From assembly GCF_003056345.1 (NCBI RefSeq), contig NZ_PYWB01000009.1, forward strand, positions 186,001 to 250,000: a stretch of DNA of 64,000 nucleotides. Direction: 5' to 3'. Of the stretch, positions 24,683 to 34,103 are shown in pieces. The position numbers and the translations under genes are program-made. The notes under the pieces are model-generated. The model saw nothing but the letters and a program-made list of their open reading frames with translations. It searched no databases and was not told the origin of the DNA. The DNA is from Devosia submarina (lineage in GTDB: Bacteria > Pseudomonadota > Alphaproteobacteria > Rhizobiales > Devosiaceae). Position 1 is the first letter of the stretch. Each line of letters starts with the position of its first letter.

Positions 24683-25382
24683 TCTCCCCAATATCCACGA
24701 TGGCGCCTTCGAGGTTCCAGATTTTGCCAGCCTCGTGCCCTCGGTGCTCACCCACAAGCCGCGTATCCTCATGCTCTATGGCTCGCTGCGGGAGCGCTCG
24801 TACTCCAGGTTCCTGACCTTCGAAGCCCAGCGACTCCTGGAAGCGTTCGGCGCTGAAGTTCGGATTTTCCATGCCAATGGCCTGCCTTTGCCAAACGATG
24901 CACCGGACGATCATCCGAAGGTGCAGGAACTGCGCGAGGCCATGCTTTGGAGTGAAGGGCAGGTCTGGACCAGCCCCGAGCGCCATGGCGCCATGTCGGC
25001 GGTGATGAAGAGCCAGATCGACTGGATACCGCTTCCCGGTGGCGCCATTCGCCCCACACAGGGGCGCACGCTGGCGGTCATGCAGGTGAGTGGCGGCAGT
25101 CAGAGCTTTAATGCCGTCAACCAGATGCGCATTCTCGGCCGCTGGATGCGCATGGTGACCATTCCCAACCAGTCCAGCGTGGCCAAGGCGTTCCAGGAGT
25201 TCGACGAAGCCGGCCGGATGAAGCCGTCCAGCTTCTATGATCGTGTGGTCGACGTGATGGAGGAATTGGTCAAATTCACGCTGATTAATCGCAGCGTCGC
25301 CGGATACCTGACCTCGCGCTACAGCGAGCGCAAAGAAGACGCTGCGAAGCTCGATGAACGGGTAACGCTCAAATCGATCTGA
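24675..25382 (+). CDS. arsH: ArsH NADPH-dependent flavoprotein
   Basis: TTG 24675 with GAGGGA upstream starts a 235-aa product; the longer frame lies within arsC. The flavodoxin-like FMN loop is [11 protein letters not shown], and the family signature around [20 protein letters not shown] and GGSQSFN is clear. ArsH enzymes oxidise trivalent organoarsenicals and reduce quinones. Last of the tightly linked ars genes. Confidence 0.9.
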   Translation: MSDLPNIHDGAFEVPDFASLVPSVLTHKPRILMLYGSLRERSYSRFLTFEAQRLLEAFGAEVRIFHANGLPLPNDAPDDHPKVQELREAMLWSEGQVWTSPERHGAMSAVMKSQIDWIPLPGGAIRPTQGRTLAVMQVSGGSQSFNAVNQMRILGRWMRMVTIPNQSSVAKAFQEFDEAGRMKPSSFYDRVVDVMEELVKFTLINRSVAGYLTSRYSERKEDAAKLDERVTLKSI

Positions 25383-25487
25383 TTACAATCTTTTCGGGCA
25401 CTTGGGCCGGCAATCAAAACGTCATTTGAAACTGGCGATCAGCGCCGAAATCATTGGAGAGAGCCGGTTTAGGCGGCTCTTGGAATC

Positions 25488-26711
25488 ATGGCAGACATAA
25501 CTGCACCGGCCCCCGTCAGCGGCAAATCCTGGTTCATCACCGGTCTGGGCATCGGCCAGATCGCGAGCTGGGGCAGCCTCTATTACTCTTTCCCGCTGAT
25601 CGCGACAGCCATGGAGCACGACCTTGGCTGGGACAAGACGCTGATCTATGGCTCGGCGACACTCGGCGCGCTCTTGTCCGCCCTGCTGGCTATCCCCGTT
25701 GGACAGGCGATCGACCGTGGCCATGGTCGCCTTGTCATGGCCTGCTCGTCGGTGGCAGCCGGGCTCCTGCTGATCCTTTGGGCTCTGACGGACAACATTG
25801 TTCTGTTTTATCTCGGATCGGCGGGGGTGGGCGCTTTGCAGTCTGCAGTCCTCTATGAGCCCGCGTTCGCTGTCATCGCTCGCCGCAGCGGCCCGAGCGC
25901 AGCACGATCGGGAATTACCGCTCTGACTCTTTGGGGAGGCTTCGCCTCCACCGTCTTTGTGCCGATCGTTCAGATCCTGCTCGATCATTTTGGTTGGCGG
26001 GGGACACTGGAAGTTCTGGCGGCGGTGAATATCCTCCTCTGTGCCAGCCTCTATCTTTCGGTGATTGATCCCAACGCCGATGCGCCACGCGCCAAGCCTA
26101 CCGCAGGCGTCGCACCTAAGGCACACCTGCGAGATGCACTTCGGAACCCGGTGTTCTGGTGGCTGGCTGTCTCGTTCACCTGCTACACGGCGTCCTTTTC
26201 GGCTCTACTCCTGCACTTTTACCCGATGCTGCTCGAGCGTGGTTTCAGCGAGTATGACGTGGTCGCGGCGATGACCATCATCGGCCCAGCCCAGGTCGCT
26301 GGTCGCATCGTCATTATGTCGTTTGGCAAGCAGGCCTCGGGACGAAGGATTGGCTCCATCATCGCCATCGGTTTCCCCGTCGCCATGGGCATATTCGCAT
26401 GGGCGCCAGCAGAGTTCGCCTTCGTCGCGGCTGCGGCTCTGGTCTATGGCGCGGCCAACGGCATCATGACGATCGTTCGCGGGATCATCATCCCAGAGCT
26501 GATCAATAAGGAAGCCTATGGCGCCATCAATGGCGCCTTGGTCGTGCCGATGACGATCAGCCGGGCATTGGCACCCTTGGGTGCAGCCGCCCTGTGGTCG
26601 GCCACAGGCAATTATTCCAGCACGATGATGGTGGTTTTCGTCCTGTCTGTGATCATGGTCGTGACCTTCTGGATGGCGGCATCAAGGTCGGTCGATCGCG
26701 ACCAAATTTGA
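25488..26711 (+). CDS. MFS transporter linked to the ars operon
   Basis: 407 aa with twelve predicted helices and an MFS loop motif at VGQAIDRGHGR after helix 2. It starts 105 bases after arsH on the same strand, so it may share regulation. MFS exporters (for example ArsJ and ArsK types) occur in arsenic clusters, but there is no GAPDH partner needed for ArsJ, and I cannot confirm ArsK. Substrate therefore unknown. Confidence 0.75.
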   Translation: MADITAPAPVSGKSWFITGLGIGQIASWGSLYYSFPLIATAMEHDLGWDKTLIYGSATLGALLSALLAIPVGQAIDRGHGRLVMACSSVAAGLLLILWALTDNIVLFYLGSAGVGALQSAVLYEPAFAVIARRSGPSAARSGITALTLWGGFASTVFVPIVQILLDHFGWRGTLEVLAAVNILLCASLYLSVIDPNADAPRAKPTAGVAPKAHLRDALRNPVFWWLAVSFTCYTASFSALLLHFYPMLLERGFSEYDVVAAMTIIGPAQVAGRIVIMSFGKQASGRRIGSIIAIGFPVAMGIFAWAPAEFAFVAAAALVYGAANGIMTIVRGIIIPELINKEAYGAINGALVVPMTISRALAPLGAAALWSATGNYSSTMMVVFVLSVIMVVTFWMAASRSVDRDQI

Positions 26712-27012
26712 CAGTCTCAGGTGACAGAGGCGGTCTGCGCCGCTTTTACGCGATGCCGAGCCAAAAACGGACCGACTGGAAACCACCCCGTTATCGCCAT
26801 CATTTTTGACTTGATCGGACCGATTACTTTCGGGAGGCGGAGAGGCCGGCTGAACGGCCGAAGTGGGCTGCATTGCTGATGGGCAGCTTCAAAGGTGCAC
26901 ATACTGTCTCGTAGTGCGGCTAGGTGGGTAAGCGCATCGTATTTGCTCAGTTTCTAGAATGTGGAGGCGTCGTCGACCTAGGATAGGATCGGCCACGGCG
27001 GCGATCGCGCTG
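26712..27012. other. Intergenic region between MFS gene and GH1 gene
   Basis: Both neighbouring genes end here (convergent). No gene or clear terminator hairpin with T-run was recognised. Confidence 0.3.
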
Positions 27013-28317
27013 CTACTTGACCAGCATCTGCTGGAATGCGCGATAGCTGTCCTTCGGGTGGCGGTCGAGCGTCACCGGATCCATGCCAACGATTCCGAAC
27101 TTTGGCGTGAATCCTTCCGCCCATTCGAAATTGTCAATGAGCGTCCAAGCAATGTAACCGCGGAGGTCCACGCCGTGACGTTTGGCTTCCACCATCGCGG
27201 CAAAGTGCCGGTCGAAGAAGTTGATGCGCTTGGCCTCGTCTGTCTCCGAGGCACCATTTTCGGTGACATAGATCGGCAGGCCTGGATAACGGTTGGACAC
27301 GCGAACCAAAAACTCGGTCAGCGCTTCGGGGATGATCTCCCAACCGACATTCGTCTTTTCAAGCGGACCGCGCGCCTGGGTGAACGGGAAAACCGGCACC
27401 TTTGGATCGGCTGTATAGAGGAAGCGCGTATAATAGTTGATGCCGACCCAATCGAGCGGTTGGTTGAGCGTCGCCATATCGTCCCGCCAGTCCTTGGGCA
27501 GGTGCGGCTCGAGAATATTGGTGACCTTCTCGGGGTAGGTGCCCTTGAGGACGCCATCGAGGAAGAACTGGTTGAAGATGGCATCGCCTAGCGCTGCCGC
27601 TTCGATGTCCTCAGGCTTGTCGCTGGCCGGGTCGCACTTTTCCATGTTGACGACGATGCCAAGGTTCTTGTTGGTGCCGACCTCGCGCATGGCCTTGATG
27701 CCGAGGCCATGGGCCAAGAGCACATGGTGCATGGCGCGGGCAGTGGCGCGAACGTCGCGATAGCCCGGCGCATGCGCGCCGAGGAAATGGCTGAGCACCG
27801 TAATGCACCACGGCTCATTGAAGGTCGCGATGCTTTCGAGCCGCGAACCGAACTTTTCCGCGGCAAAAGCGGCATAGTCGGCAAAGGCCGCGGTGGTGTC
27901 GCGGTTCATCCAGCCGCCGCGATCCTGCAGCGCCGAGGGCAGATCCCAGTGGTAGAGCGTTGCGAGCGGCTTGATATTGCGCTCGAGCATGCCGTCGATC
28001 AGCCGGTCATAAAAATCGACGCCGGCCTGGTTGATGGCGATGGTGCCTTCGGGCATGAGCCGCGACCAGGAGAACGAGAAGCGATAGGCATCGAACCCGC
28101 CATCGCGGATGATGTCGAGATCTTCCCCCCAGCGATTGTAGTGGTCGCAGGCAACGTTACCATTGTCGAAATTGCGGGTATTGCCCGGCGTATTGGCAAA
28201 GGTGTCCCAGATGGAAGGGCCGCGGCCATCGGTCTGGCCGCCTTCGATCTGGTGGGCGGCCATGGCGACGCCAAAGATAAAGTCCGGGCCAAAATCGGCG
28301 CGCTTGTGAGTGAACAT
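27013..28317 (-). CDS. Glycoside hydrolase family 1 beta-glycosidase
   Basis: 434 aa with the GH1 acid/base in FNEPW (Glu168) and the nucleophile in VTENG (Glu353). The N-terminal IEGG and GVAMAAHQ blocks are also typical. It hydrolyses terminal beta-glucosides or related glycosides in the cytoplasm; no signal peptide. It is the last gene of the GntR-kdgD-uxuA-GH1 cluster, so its substrate may be a beta-glycoside that yields sugar acid precursors, imported by the divergent ABC system. AGGA precedes the ATG. Confidence 0.92.
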   Translation of the reverse strand: MFTHKRADFGPDFIFGVAMAAHQIEGGQTDGRGPSIWDTFANTPGNTRNFDNGNVACDHYNRWGEDLDIIRDGGFDAYRFSFSWSRLMPEGTIAINQAGVDFYDRLIDGMLERNIKPLATLYHWDLPSALQDRGGWMNRDTTAAFADYAAFAAEKFGSRLESIATFNEPWCITVLSHFLGAHAPGYRDVRATARAMHHVLLAHGLGIKAMREVGTNKNLGIVVNMEKCDPASDKPEDIEAAALGDAIFNQFFLDGVLKGTYPEKVTNILEPHLPKDWRDDMATLNQPLDWVGINYYTRFLYTADPKVPVFPFTQARGPLEKTNVGWEIIPEALTEFLVRVSNRYPGLPIYVTENGASETDEAKRINFFDRHFAAMVEAKRHGVDLRGYIAWTLIDNFEWAEGFTPKFGIVGMDPVTLDRHPKDSYRAFQQMLVK

Positions 28318-28346
28318 TTGTGGTCCTGGAGGAGGTTTTAAGAATA

Positions 28347-28374
28347 TGGCTCCCCGGCATGAACCAGGGAGCCA
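28347..28374 (-). repeat. Hairpin between uxuA and the GH1 gene
   Basis: TGGCTCCC and GGGAGCCA form an 8-bp perfect stem with a 12-base loop. No T-run follows, so it may be an mRNA-processing or stability element rather than a terminator. Confidence 0.4.
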
Positions 28375-28413
28375 CCAGGCTTCGACGAGGGAGGAGGCGA
28401 AGCCCGAATGGAC

Positions 28414-29439
28414 TTAGGCGCGGCCGTAGGGATCCCAGCCGTTCGCCTGGAATAGGCCGATGATATAGCCGTAGCAGAAGGCAAAGCCGGTCTCGAATGG
28501 GGAGATACCGTCTATCTCGGGCACGTGGTCAGGCATGATCATGCAGTCGACGCCGACTTCCTTGTAAAGCTTCAGCGCGGCCGGCATGTCCATGTCGCCG
28601 TCATCGGGGAACACCTCCGTAAACGAGAAGCGCTTGCCCTTGATGTTGCGGAAGTGGACGTTAAAAATCTTGCCGCGTGACCCGAACCAGCGGATGACGT
28701 CACCGATTTCCTCGCGCGGATTTTCAAGGCTTTCGCCAATCGTGCCCTGGCAGAAGTTGAGGCCGTGATAGGGGCTTTCAGCGATCGAGACGAAACGCTT
28801 CAACCCTTCCACGTGCGAGATCACGCTTTCCTCGATGCCGCGATAGTTCGGCGGGGTCATCGGGTCGTTGGGATGACAGGCAAGGCGCACCTTGTTGGCC
28901 TCGGCAACGGGAATGACGCGTTCGAGGAAATAGGTGATGCGTTCCCAGAATGCATCGGAGCTGACATGGCCTGCACGGGTGATCTCGTCTGCATTGGTGA
29001 TCTGGTCGGCCCGGAAAGTTGGCACCAGCGCACCGCCACGGCCGCGTTCGGACTTGGTCCGCGGCACGCCCAGATAGCTGAAATTGTACTTGGCTGAGTG
29101 GACACCCAGCGAAGCGAGGTTCTCGATCAGCTTGCAGATCGCTTCGATCTGGCGATCGCGCTCGTCGCCCTCACCGAGCACGATGGCGGGGGAGCTGACC
29201 TTGTTGATGTCCTCGCGGTCAATGATGAGCGAAGCCAACGGCAGTTGCACCATGTCGAGCTTGAGCCCGGCTGCATCGACGCGCTCGATATGACGGGCAA
29301 TGTCGTCGCGGGTCCAGTCGCGCGGATTGCCGACCGGATCGACGCAGACGTGGTAGAGCCCGAGCTGGGCGAGCTGGCGCAGGTGGGCATCGCCGAATTC
29401 TTCGACCATGCCACCGCTGAGCTGTGTTCCTACATACAT
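28414..29439 (-). CDS. uxuA: Mannonate dehydratase
   Basis: 341 aa, matching the UxuA family in length and blocks: LACHPNDPM, the metal-site stretch near NFCQGTIGE, FNVHFRNIKG and MPDHVPEI. The fold is a TIM barrel that binds Mn2+ and dehydrates D-mannonate to 2-keto-3-deoxygluconate in glucuronate breakdown. It sits in an operon with a KdgD-type dehydratase. Its Shine-Dalgarno sequence lies inside a strong hairpin. Confidence 0.9.
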   Translation of the reverse strand: MYVGTQLSGGMVEEFGDAHLRQLAQLGLYHVCVDPVGNPRDWTRDDIARHIERVDAAGLKLDMVQLPLASLIIDREDINKVSSPAIVLGEGDERDRQIEAICKLIENLASLGVHSAKYNFSYLGVPRTKSERGRGGALVPTFRADQITNADEITRAGHVSSDAFWERITYFLERVIPVAEANKVRLACHPNDPMTPPNYRGIEESVISHVEGLKRFVSIAESPYHGLNFCQGTIGESLENPREEIGDVIRWFGSRGKIFNVHFRNIKGKRFSFTEVFPDDGDMDMPAALKLYKEVGVDCMIMPDHVPEIDGISPFETGFAFCYGYIIGLFQANGWDPYGRA

Positions 29440-29442
29440 ATT

Positions 29443-29477
29443 GGCCTCCTCAGGCTTGCCCCCATCTTGAGGAGGCC
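29443..29477 (-). promoter_or_regulatory. Hairpin hiding the uxuA ribosome binding site
   Basis: In the kdgD-uxuA intergenic RNA, GGCCTCCTCA pairs perfectly with TGAGGAGGCC over 10 bp. The second arm contains the uxuA Shine-Dalgarno GAGGAGG, and the ATG follows three bases after the stem. Folding would block uxuA translation unless opened by ribosomes, a protein or another signal. Confidence 0.6.
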
Positions 29478-29495
29478 AGTTTCTTGTTCGACAGA

Positions 29496-30398
29496 TCAGG
29501 CGACCTTGGCAATCAGCGCCTTGAGCTCGTCCATTTCAGCAGCGGTCAAATTGGTCAACGGCGGACGGACCGGGCCAGCCTGGCGGCCGCGTGCCTCAAG
29601 GCCTGCCTTGATGATCGAGACAGCATAGCCCTTCTTTCGGTTGCGCAGTTCGACCAGCGGGAAGAAGAAGTCCTTCAGAATCTGGTCAGTCGTGGCTTTC
29701 TCGCCGGCGCGCAGCGCCGTGTAGAATTTCTGGGCCAGCTCCGGAACGAAATTGAAGACAGCGGACGAATAGGTGGTCACGCCGCCCGAGAAGTAGGCCT
29801 GCGCATAAAGTTCGTGCGTTGGCATCCCGCCGATATAGACGAGGCGATCGCCGAGCTTGGTGGTGATCTCGATCACGCGGTCGACTTCGCCATGACCATC
29901 CTTGAAACCGATCAGGTTGGGGCACTGGTCGGCAAGGCGCTGCACGCTGTCGGCGGAAAGGATGATGTTGTCGCGGTTATAGACGACGACGCCGATGCCG
30001 ACTGCGTTGCAAACGGCCTCCACATGGGCAACGAGCCCGGCCTGTTCAGCAAACATCAGGTAGGGCGGCAATAGCAGGACGCCATCGGCGCCGGCAGCTT
30101 CGGCGGCCTTGGCCATTTCCACGGCCATGGCGGTACCATAGGCAGCGCCACCAAGGATTGGCGTCTTGCCGGCGTGCTTCTTGGCGACCCTGGTCACCTG
30201 AGCCACCTCGTCGGGGGTCAGCGAGAAGATTTCGCCGGTTCCGCCCGGCGCGAAGAGGGCCGCGGCGCCAAAACCATCGAGCCAGTCGATATGGGCGGAG
30301 TAAGCCGCTTCATTTAACTTGAGGTCCGACGTAAAGGTCGTGACGGGGAAAGACAGCAATCCGCTGCCGAGCGCGGCTTTGACTTCGTTGGGAGTCAT
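29496..30398 (-). CDS. kdgD: 5-dehydro-4-deoxyglucarate dehydratase (KdgD-type, DapA superfamily)
   Basis: 300 aa. The TIM-barrel DapA-superfamily features are the GGTGE phosphate-type loop, the tyrosine in VVYNRDN and the Schiff-base lysine in LIGFKDGHG. Length and the blocks LLPPYL and [10 protein letters not shown] match KdgD, which converts 5-keto-4-deoxyglucarate to 2-oxoglutarate semialdehyde with loss of CO2. A KDG aldolase is the alternative. AGGA precedes the ATG. First gene of the degradative operon. Confidence 0.85.
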   Translation of the reverse strand: MTPNEVKAALGSGLLSFPVTTFTSDLKLNEAAYSAHIDWLDGFGAAALFAPGGTGEIFSLTPDEVAQVTRVAKKHAGKTPILGGAAYGTAMAVEMAKAAEAAGADGVLLLPPYLMFAEQAGLVAHVEAVCNAVGIGVVVYNRDNIILSADSVQRLADQCPNLIGFKDGHGEVDRVIEITTKLGDRLVYIGGMPTHELYAQAYFSGGVTTYSSAVFNFVPELAQKFYTALRAGEKATTDQILKDFFFPLVELRNRKKGYAVSIIKAGLEARGRQAGPVRPPLTNLTAAEMDELKALIAKVA

Positions 30399-30629
30399 TA
30401 GTTCAATCCTGGAAGTGAGATCGGTAGGTGTCGAGTGCTTGCAGAATCCCGCAGATGGACTGCGCGTGATGGGGCATGATCAGTTTGCCTCTATCGGCTT
30501 GCCACCAGATAGAATCCGCTCGCGTCCGTTCCCGTATCCGCGCGCTTCACTATGTGACCCTGCATACATGCCATACTCCTCGAATGAGATATGACATAAT
30601 ATGACTTCAGTGATGTGTCGAGCGTTTGT
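30399..30629 (-). promoter_or_regulatory. Promoter region of the kdgD operon
   Basis: The gap between gntR and kdgD contains an AT-rich part (30565-30610) with CATACTC and GAGATATG half-sites facing each other and ATATGACATAATATGAC. These resemble the CGACATAC/GTATGTCG repeat upstream of the ABC operon and may be a second GntR site. No exact start can be given. Confidence 0.35.
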
Positions 30630-31331
30630 TTAGCGCGCGAGCTGCCGATAACGCTTCTGGCTCCCGGTCAAATGGGCGCGCATGGCCTGGCGCGCAGCGT
30701 CTGGATCCTGCTCGGAAATGGCTTCGAGAATGCGTTCGTGCTCACCGATGACCTTCTGCAGATAGTCTCGGCTCTCGGCATCGGGCAGGGTCGGAAACTG
30801 GCTTCGCGGAATGGAGCGGGCGCCGAATCGGTGCAGCGCATCGACGAAATGACGGTTATTCGCGGCCTTCGCAATGGCTTCGTGGAAAGCAAAATCCGCC
30901 TCGATCGTTGCCTCTCCGGCTTCGACACGGCTACTCAAAAACTGGTTGGCGGTGCGGATATCGGCTTCCTGTTGCGCCGAGCGCCGGTAGGCGGCAATCG
31001 CTGCGGCCTCGGTTTCCACCGCAATACGAAACTCAATCATTTCAAGTGTCTGCGGGATACTTTGGATCTCGGTTGGCGTCAGGATGGTGACCGAAGTCGA
31101 CTCGGTCACGAACATGCCCTTGCCTTGCATAGGAGTTACCAGGCCCGCGGCGCGCAATTCGGCGATGGCTTCGCGAATGACCGTGCGGCTGACATCGAAC
31201 TGCGCCTCGAGTTGTGGCTCGGTCGGCAGGCGGTCGCCCACTGCAAGCACGCCGCTCTCGATCTGCTTTTTCAGTGCGTCGATAACGCTTTGCGCCAAAC
31301 GCGGCCGGCGTCTCGTGGTGGCAATGTCCAT
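30630..31331 (-). CDS. GntR-family (FadR subfamily) repressor
   Basis: 233 aa with an N-terminal winged helix (DRLPTEPQLEAQFDVSRTVI is the recognition region) and an all-helical FCD ligand-binding domain whose metal-type residues appear around EADFAFHEAIAKAA and the later GEHERILEAI. Regulators of this type sense sugar acids such as glucuronate or mannonate. It sits between the catabolic operon and the divergent ABC operon and probably controls both. Confidence 0.88.
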   Translation of the reverse strand: MDIATTRRRPRLAQSVIDALKKQIESGVLAVGDRLPTEPQLEAQFDVSRTVIREAIAELRAAGLVTPMQGKGMFVTESTSVTILTPTEIQSIPQTLEMIEFRIAVETEAAAIAAYRRSAQQEADIRTANQFLSSRVEAGEATIEADFAFHEAIAKAANNRHFVDALHRFGARSIPRSQFPTLPDAESRDYLQKVIGEHERILEAISEQDPDAARQAMRAHLTGSQKRYRQLAR

Positions 31332-31405
31332 TTCCGCTCAGTCCTCCTCGATCGGTGATTTGCTCACCCTATTGCCTTCAGCAATGAAAGGCCATAATCA
31401 TATTA

Positions 31406-31431
31406 CGACATACCAACGACATCGTATGTCG
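31406..31431. promoter_or_regulatory. Candidate GntR operator upstream of the ABC operon
   Basis: CGACATAC (31406-31413) and GTATGTCG (31424-31431) form a perfect 8-base inverted repeat with a 10-base spacer, between the divergent gntR and substrate-binding genes. GATATGGTAT follows. Position and symmetry fit a repressor site. Confidence 0.55.
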
Positions 31432-31457
31432 ATATGGTATTCTGTGGAGGAAAATTT

Positions 31458-33059
31458 ATGAAGCATGTTTCCAAGCGCCTGATGATGGGCGCTGCCTTCC
31501 TTGCCATGGTCGCTTCCGTGCCTGCCGCCTTTGCCGCGACGCCGAACGACCAGCTCATCATTGGCACTTCGCTCGCGCAGGTGCTGTCGCTCGACCCGCA
31601 GCAGGGGACAGAGGTCAAGACCCAGGAAATCCTCGCCAACGTCTATGACCGTCTAGTCGCCTTCGACCCTGAAACCAGCGAGCTATTCGGCGAACTCGCC
31701 GAAAGCTGGGACCTCGATGATACCGGTATCACCTTCCACCTGCGCGATGCCCAGTTTGCTTCCGGCAACCCGGTGACCGCCGCAGACGCCGTTTTCTCGC
31801 TCGTTCGTCTCTTCAAGCTCGACCAGTCTGCCGCCGCTGGCCTCAAGACGTTCGGCTTCAACGCCGACAATGCCGAGAGCCTGATCACTGCGGTGGACGA
31901 CAAGACGCTCCGCATCGATTTCGCTGAAAAGGTCATCCCCGAAGCGCTGCTCTATCGCCTCGCCAATGGTGTCGGCAGCGTCGTCGACAGCGTCGAAGTG
32001 CTCAAGCACGTCGCCAACAACGACTACGGCAACGAGTGGCTGCGCACAAATACCGCCGGTTCGGGCCCGTTCGTTCTCAACCGCTGGTCGCCCAACGAAA
32101 TCGTGCTGCTGCAGCGCAACGACAAGTTCTGGGGCGAAGCCCCGACCATGACCCGCGTCATGTTCCGTCACGTGCCGGAGAGCCAGGCAGCTCGCCTGAT
32201 GCTCGAACGCGGCGACATCGACATCGCCAATGCCCTGACCGCTCCCGACGTGCGCTACTTCGAAACCCAGGAAGGTTTTGCCATCGACCAGGCAAAGACC
32301 GGCGGTTTCTATGCCCTGGCCATGAATGCCGGTCGCGAACCGCTGAACGATCCCAAGGTGCGCGAAATCATCGCGCAGTATGGCATCGACTATGCCGGCA
32401 TTGCCCAGACCATCGTTGGTCCCTATGGCCGTGTGCGCAACGTGCCGGCGCCGGAAGATTGGGAATTCGCCATTCCGAATCCCAATTGGTCCTTCCGTCC
32501 CGAAGAAGCCAAGGAAATGCTAGCCGAGGCTGGTTATCCCGATGGTTTCACGCTGACTATCAAGACCATCGCCCAGCCGCCGCGCGTCGATATGGCAACC
32601 GCCATCCAGGCCAACCTTGCTGAAATTGGCATCAAGGTGAACGTAGTCCAGGGCAATGGTGCAGATATCGTGGCGCAGCACCGCGCCCGCGATTTCGACC
32701 TCCTGATCCCCCAGACCTCGGCCGCTGACCCGACCGCTCTCGGCGCGCTCGATAACTTCACCAACAATCCGGACAATTCGGCTGAAGCTAACAATGCCGG
32801 CAACTTCGTCTGGCGTTCGGATTGGGATATCCCCGAGCTCAACGCCCTGCGCGTTGCCGCTAATTCCGAACTCGACGCGACCAAGCGCGGCGAGATGGTC
32901 ACCCAGCTCCAGGAAGACTTCATCGCCTCGAGCCCGGCCGTCTTCCCGATGTTCGAGCGTTTCGAGCCGGTGGTGGTCAATGTGCGTGTCGAAGGGTATG
33001 ACGCCCATCCATGGGGTCTGACCCGCCTTGAAGGCGTCACCAAGGGCGACGCGAACTAA
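31458..33059 (+). CDS. ABC transporter substrate-binding protein (DppA/OppA family)
   Basis: ATG 31458 is preceded by GGAGG, and the first 28 residues form a signal peptide cut after AFA. The 533-aa precursor has the SBP family 5 layout, with the signature ESWDLDDTGITFHLRDAQF near the N terminus. It binds ligand in the periplasm for the permeases encoded next. Family members take peptides, nickel, opines or oligosaccharides. Linkage to glycosidase and sugar-acid genes suggests a glycoside here, by inference. Confidence 0.9.
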   Translation: MKHVSKRLMMGAAFLAMVASVPAAFAATPNDQLIIGTSLAQVLSLDPQQGTEVKTQEILANVYDRLVAFDPETSELFGELAESWDLDDTGITFHLRDAQFASGNPVTAADAVFSLVRLFKLDQSAAAGLKTFGFNADNAESLITAVDDKTLRIDFAEKVIPEALLYRLANGVGSVVDSVEVLKHVANNDYGNEWLRTNTAGSGPFVLNRWSPNEIVLLQRNDKFWGEAPTMTRVMFRHVPESQAARLMLERGDIDIANALTAPDVRYFETQEGFAIDQAKTGGFYALAMNAGREPLNDPKVREIIAQYGIDYAGIAQTIVGPYGRVRNVPAPEDWEFAIPNPNWSFRPEEAKEMLAEAGYPDGFTLTIKTIAQPPRVDMATAIQANLAEIGIKVNVVQGNGADIVAQHRARDFDLLIPQTSAADPTALGALDNFTNNPDNSAEANNAGNFVWRSDWDIPELNALRVAANSELDATKRGEMVTQLQEDFIASSPAVFPMFERFEPVVVNVRVEGYDAHPWGLTRLEGVTKGDAN

Positions 33060-33074
33060 GCTGGACGGCCGATC

Positions 33075-34103
33075 ATGAAGGAATTCACTCTCCTAGAGCT
33101 GGGCAAGCGCATCGGGCAACTGCTCGTGAGCCTCTTTCTCCTGCTCGTCGTCACCTTCGTGATCGGCCGCGTGCTTCCCACCGATCCCGTTGGCGCAATT
33201 GTCGGCGAGCTGGCGGATCCCGCCGCTTACGAGGCGATGCGCCAGCGCCTTGGCCTCGACCTGCCGGTGTACCAGCAGTTCTTCGTCTATGTGACCTCGC
33301 TGCTGCAGGGCGATCTCGGCACCGCCATCCTCACCGGCAATCCGGTGGCGAAGGACCTGAGCAGTGCCTTTCCGGCCACGCTGGAACTGGCAACGCTTGC
33401 CGTCATCCTGTCGACGGTCATCGGTGTGCCGCTCGGCATGACCGCCGCCTTCTTCCGCGATAGCTGGTTCGACCAGTTCGCCCGCGTCATCTCGCTTGTG
33501 GGCCATTCGATCCCGGTCTTCTGGTTCGGTATAGTCGGCCTCGTCATCTTCTACGCCACCCTCGCCTGGGTCGGCGGACCGGGCCGCATCGACATCTATC
33601 TCGAAGGACTCGTCGAACCGAAAACCGGGCTCCTCCTGATCGACAGCCTCCTTGCTGGCGACACCGAAGTCTTCTGGAACGCTGTCAATCACATCATCCT
33701 GCCAGCCTGTATCCTCGCCTATTCGGCCATGGCCTACATCACCCGCATGACGCGCAGCTTTACGCTGGAACAACTCAATCAGGACTATGTGGTCGCCGCA
33801 CGCGCCAAAGGCGCGTCCAACTGGCGCATCGTCACCGGGCACCTGTTGCCCAACATCGCGGTGCAACTCGTCACCGTGCTCGCCATTTCCTATGGCGGCC
33901 TGCTCGAAGGCGCCGTCGTCACCGAAGTGGTGTTCTCCTGGCCCGGCATCGGTCAATACATGACTAACGCCCTGATGATCGGCGACATGAACGCCGTCGT
34001 CGCCGGCACCCTTATCATCGGCTTCATCTTCATGATGCTCAATTTCCTCTCGGATCTCGCCTATCTCGTGCTCGATCCGCGCACCCGTGAGGTGACCGCA
34101 TGA
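33075..34103 (+). CDS. ABC transporter permease (DppB type)
   Basis: 342 aa with six hydrophobic helices and the EAA loop near YVVAARAKGASNWRI, where the permease contacts the ATPases. It belongs to the dipeptide/opine/nickel BPD_transp_1 family and overlaps the next permease gene by ATGA. Confidence 0.9.
   Translation: MKEFTLLELGKRIGQLLVSLFLLLVVTFVIGRVLPTDPVGAIVGELADPAAYEAMRQRLGLDLPVYQQFFVYVTSLLQGDLGTAILTGNPVAKDLSSAFPATLELATLAVILSTVIGVPLGMTAAFFRDSWFDQFARVISLVGHSIPVFWFGIVGLVIFYATLAWVGGPGRIDIYLEGLVEPKTGLLLIDSLLAGDTEVFWNAVNHIILPACILAYSAMAYITRMTRSFTLEQLNQDYVVAARAKGASNWRIVTGHLLPNIAVQLVTVLAISYGGLLEGAVVTEVVFSWPGIGQYMTNALMIGDMNAVVAGTLIIGFIFMMLNFLSDLAYLVLDPRTREVTA

Noticed and set aside
25488..26711. 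Naming the MFS gene arsJ or arsK
   Set aside because: The GAPDH partner needed for ArsJ is missing, and ArsK cannot be told from other MFS exporters by eye.
26959..27591. Plus-strand open frame of 210 aa
   Set aside because: Antisense to the GH1 gene, including its catalytic TENG region.
33093..33956. Minus-strand open frame of 287 aa
   Set aside because: Antisense to the DppB-type permease.
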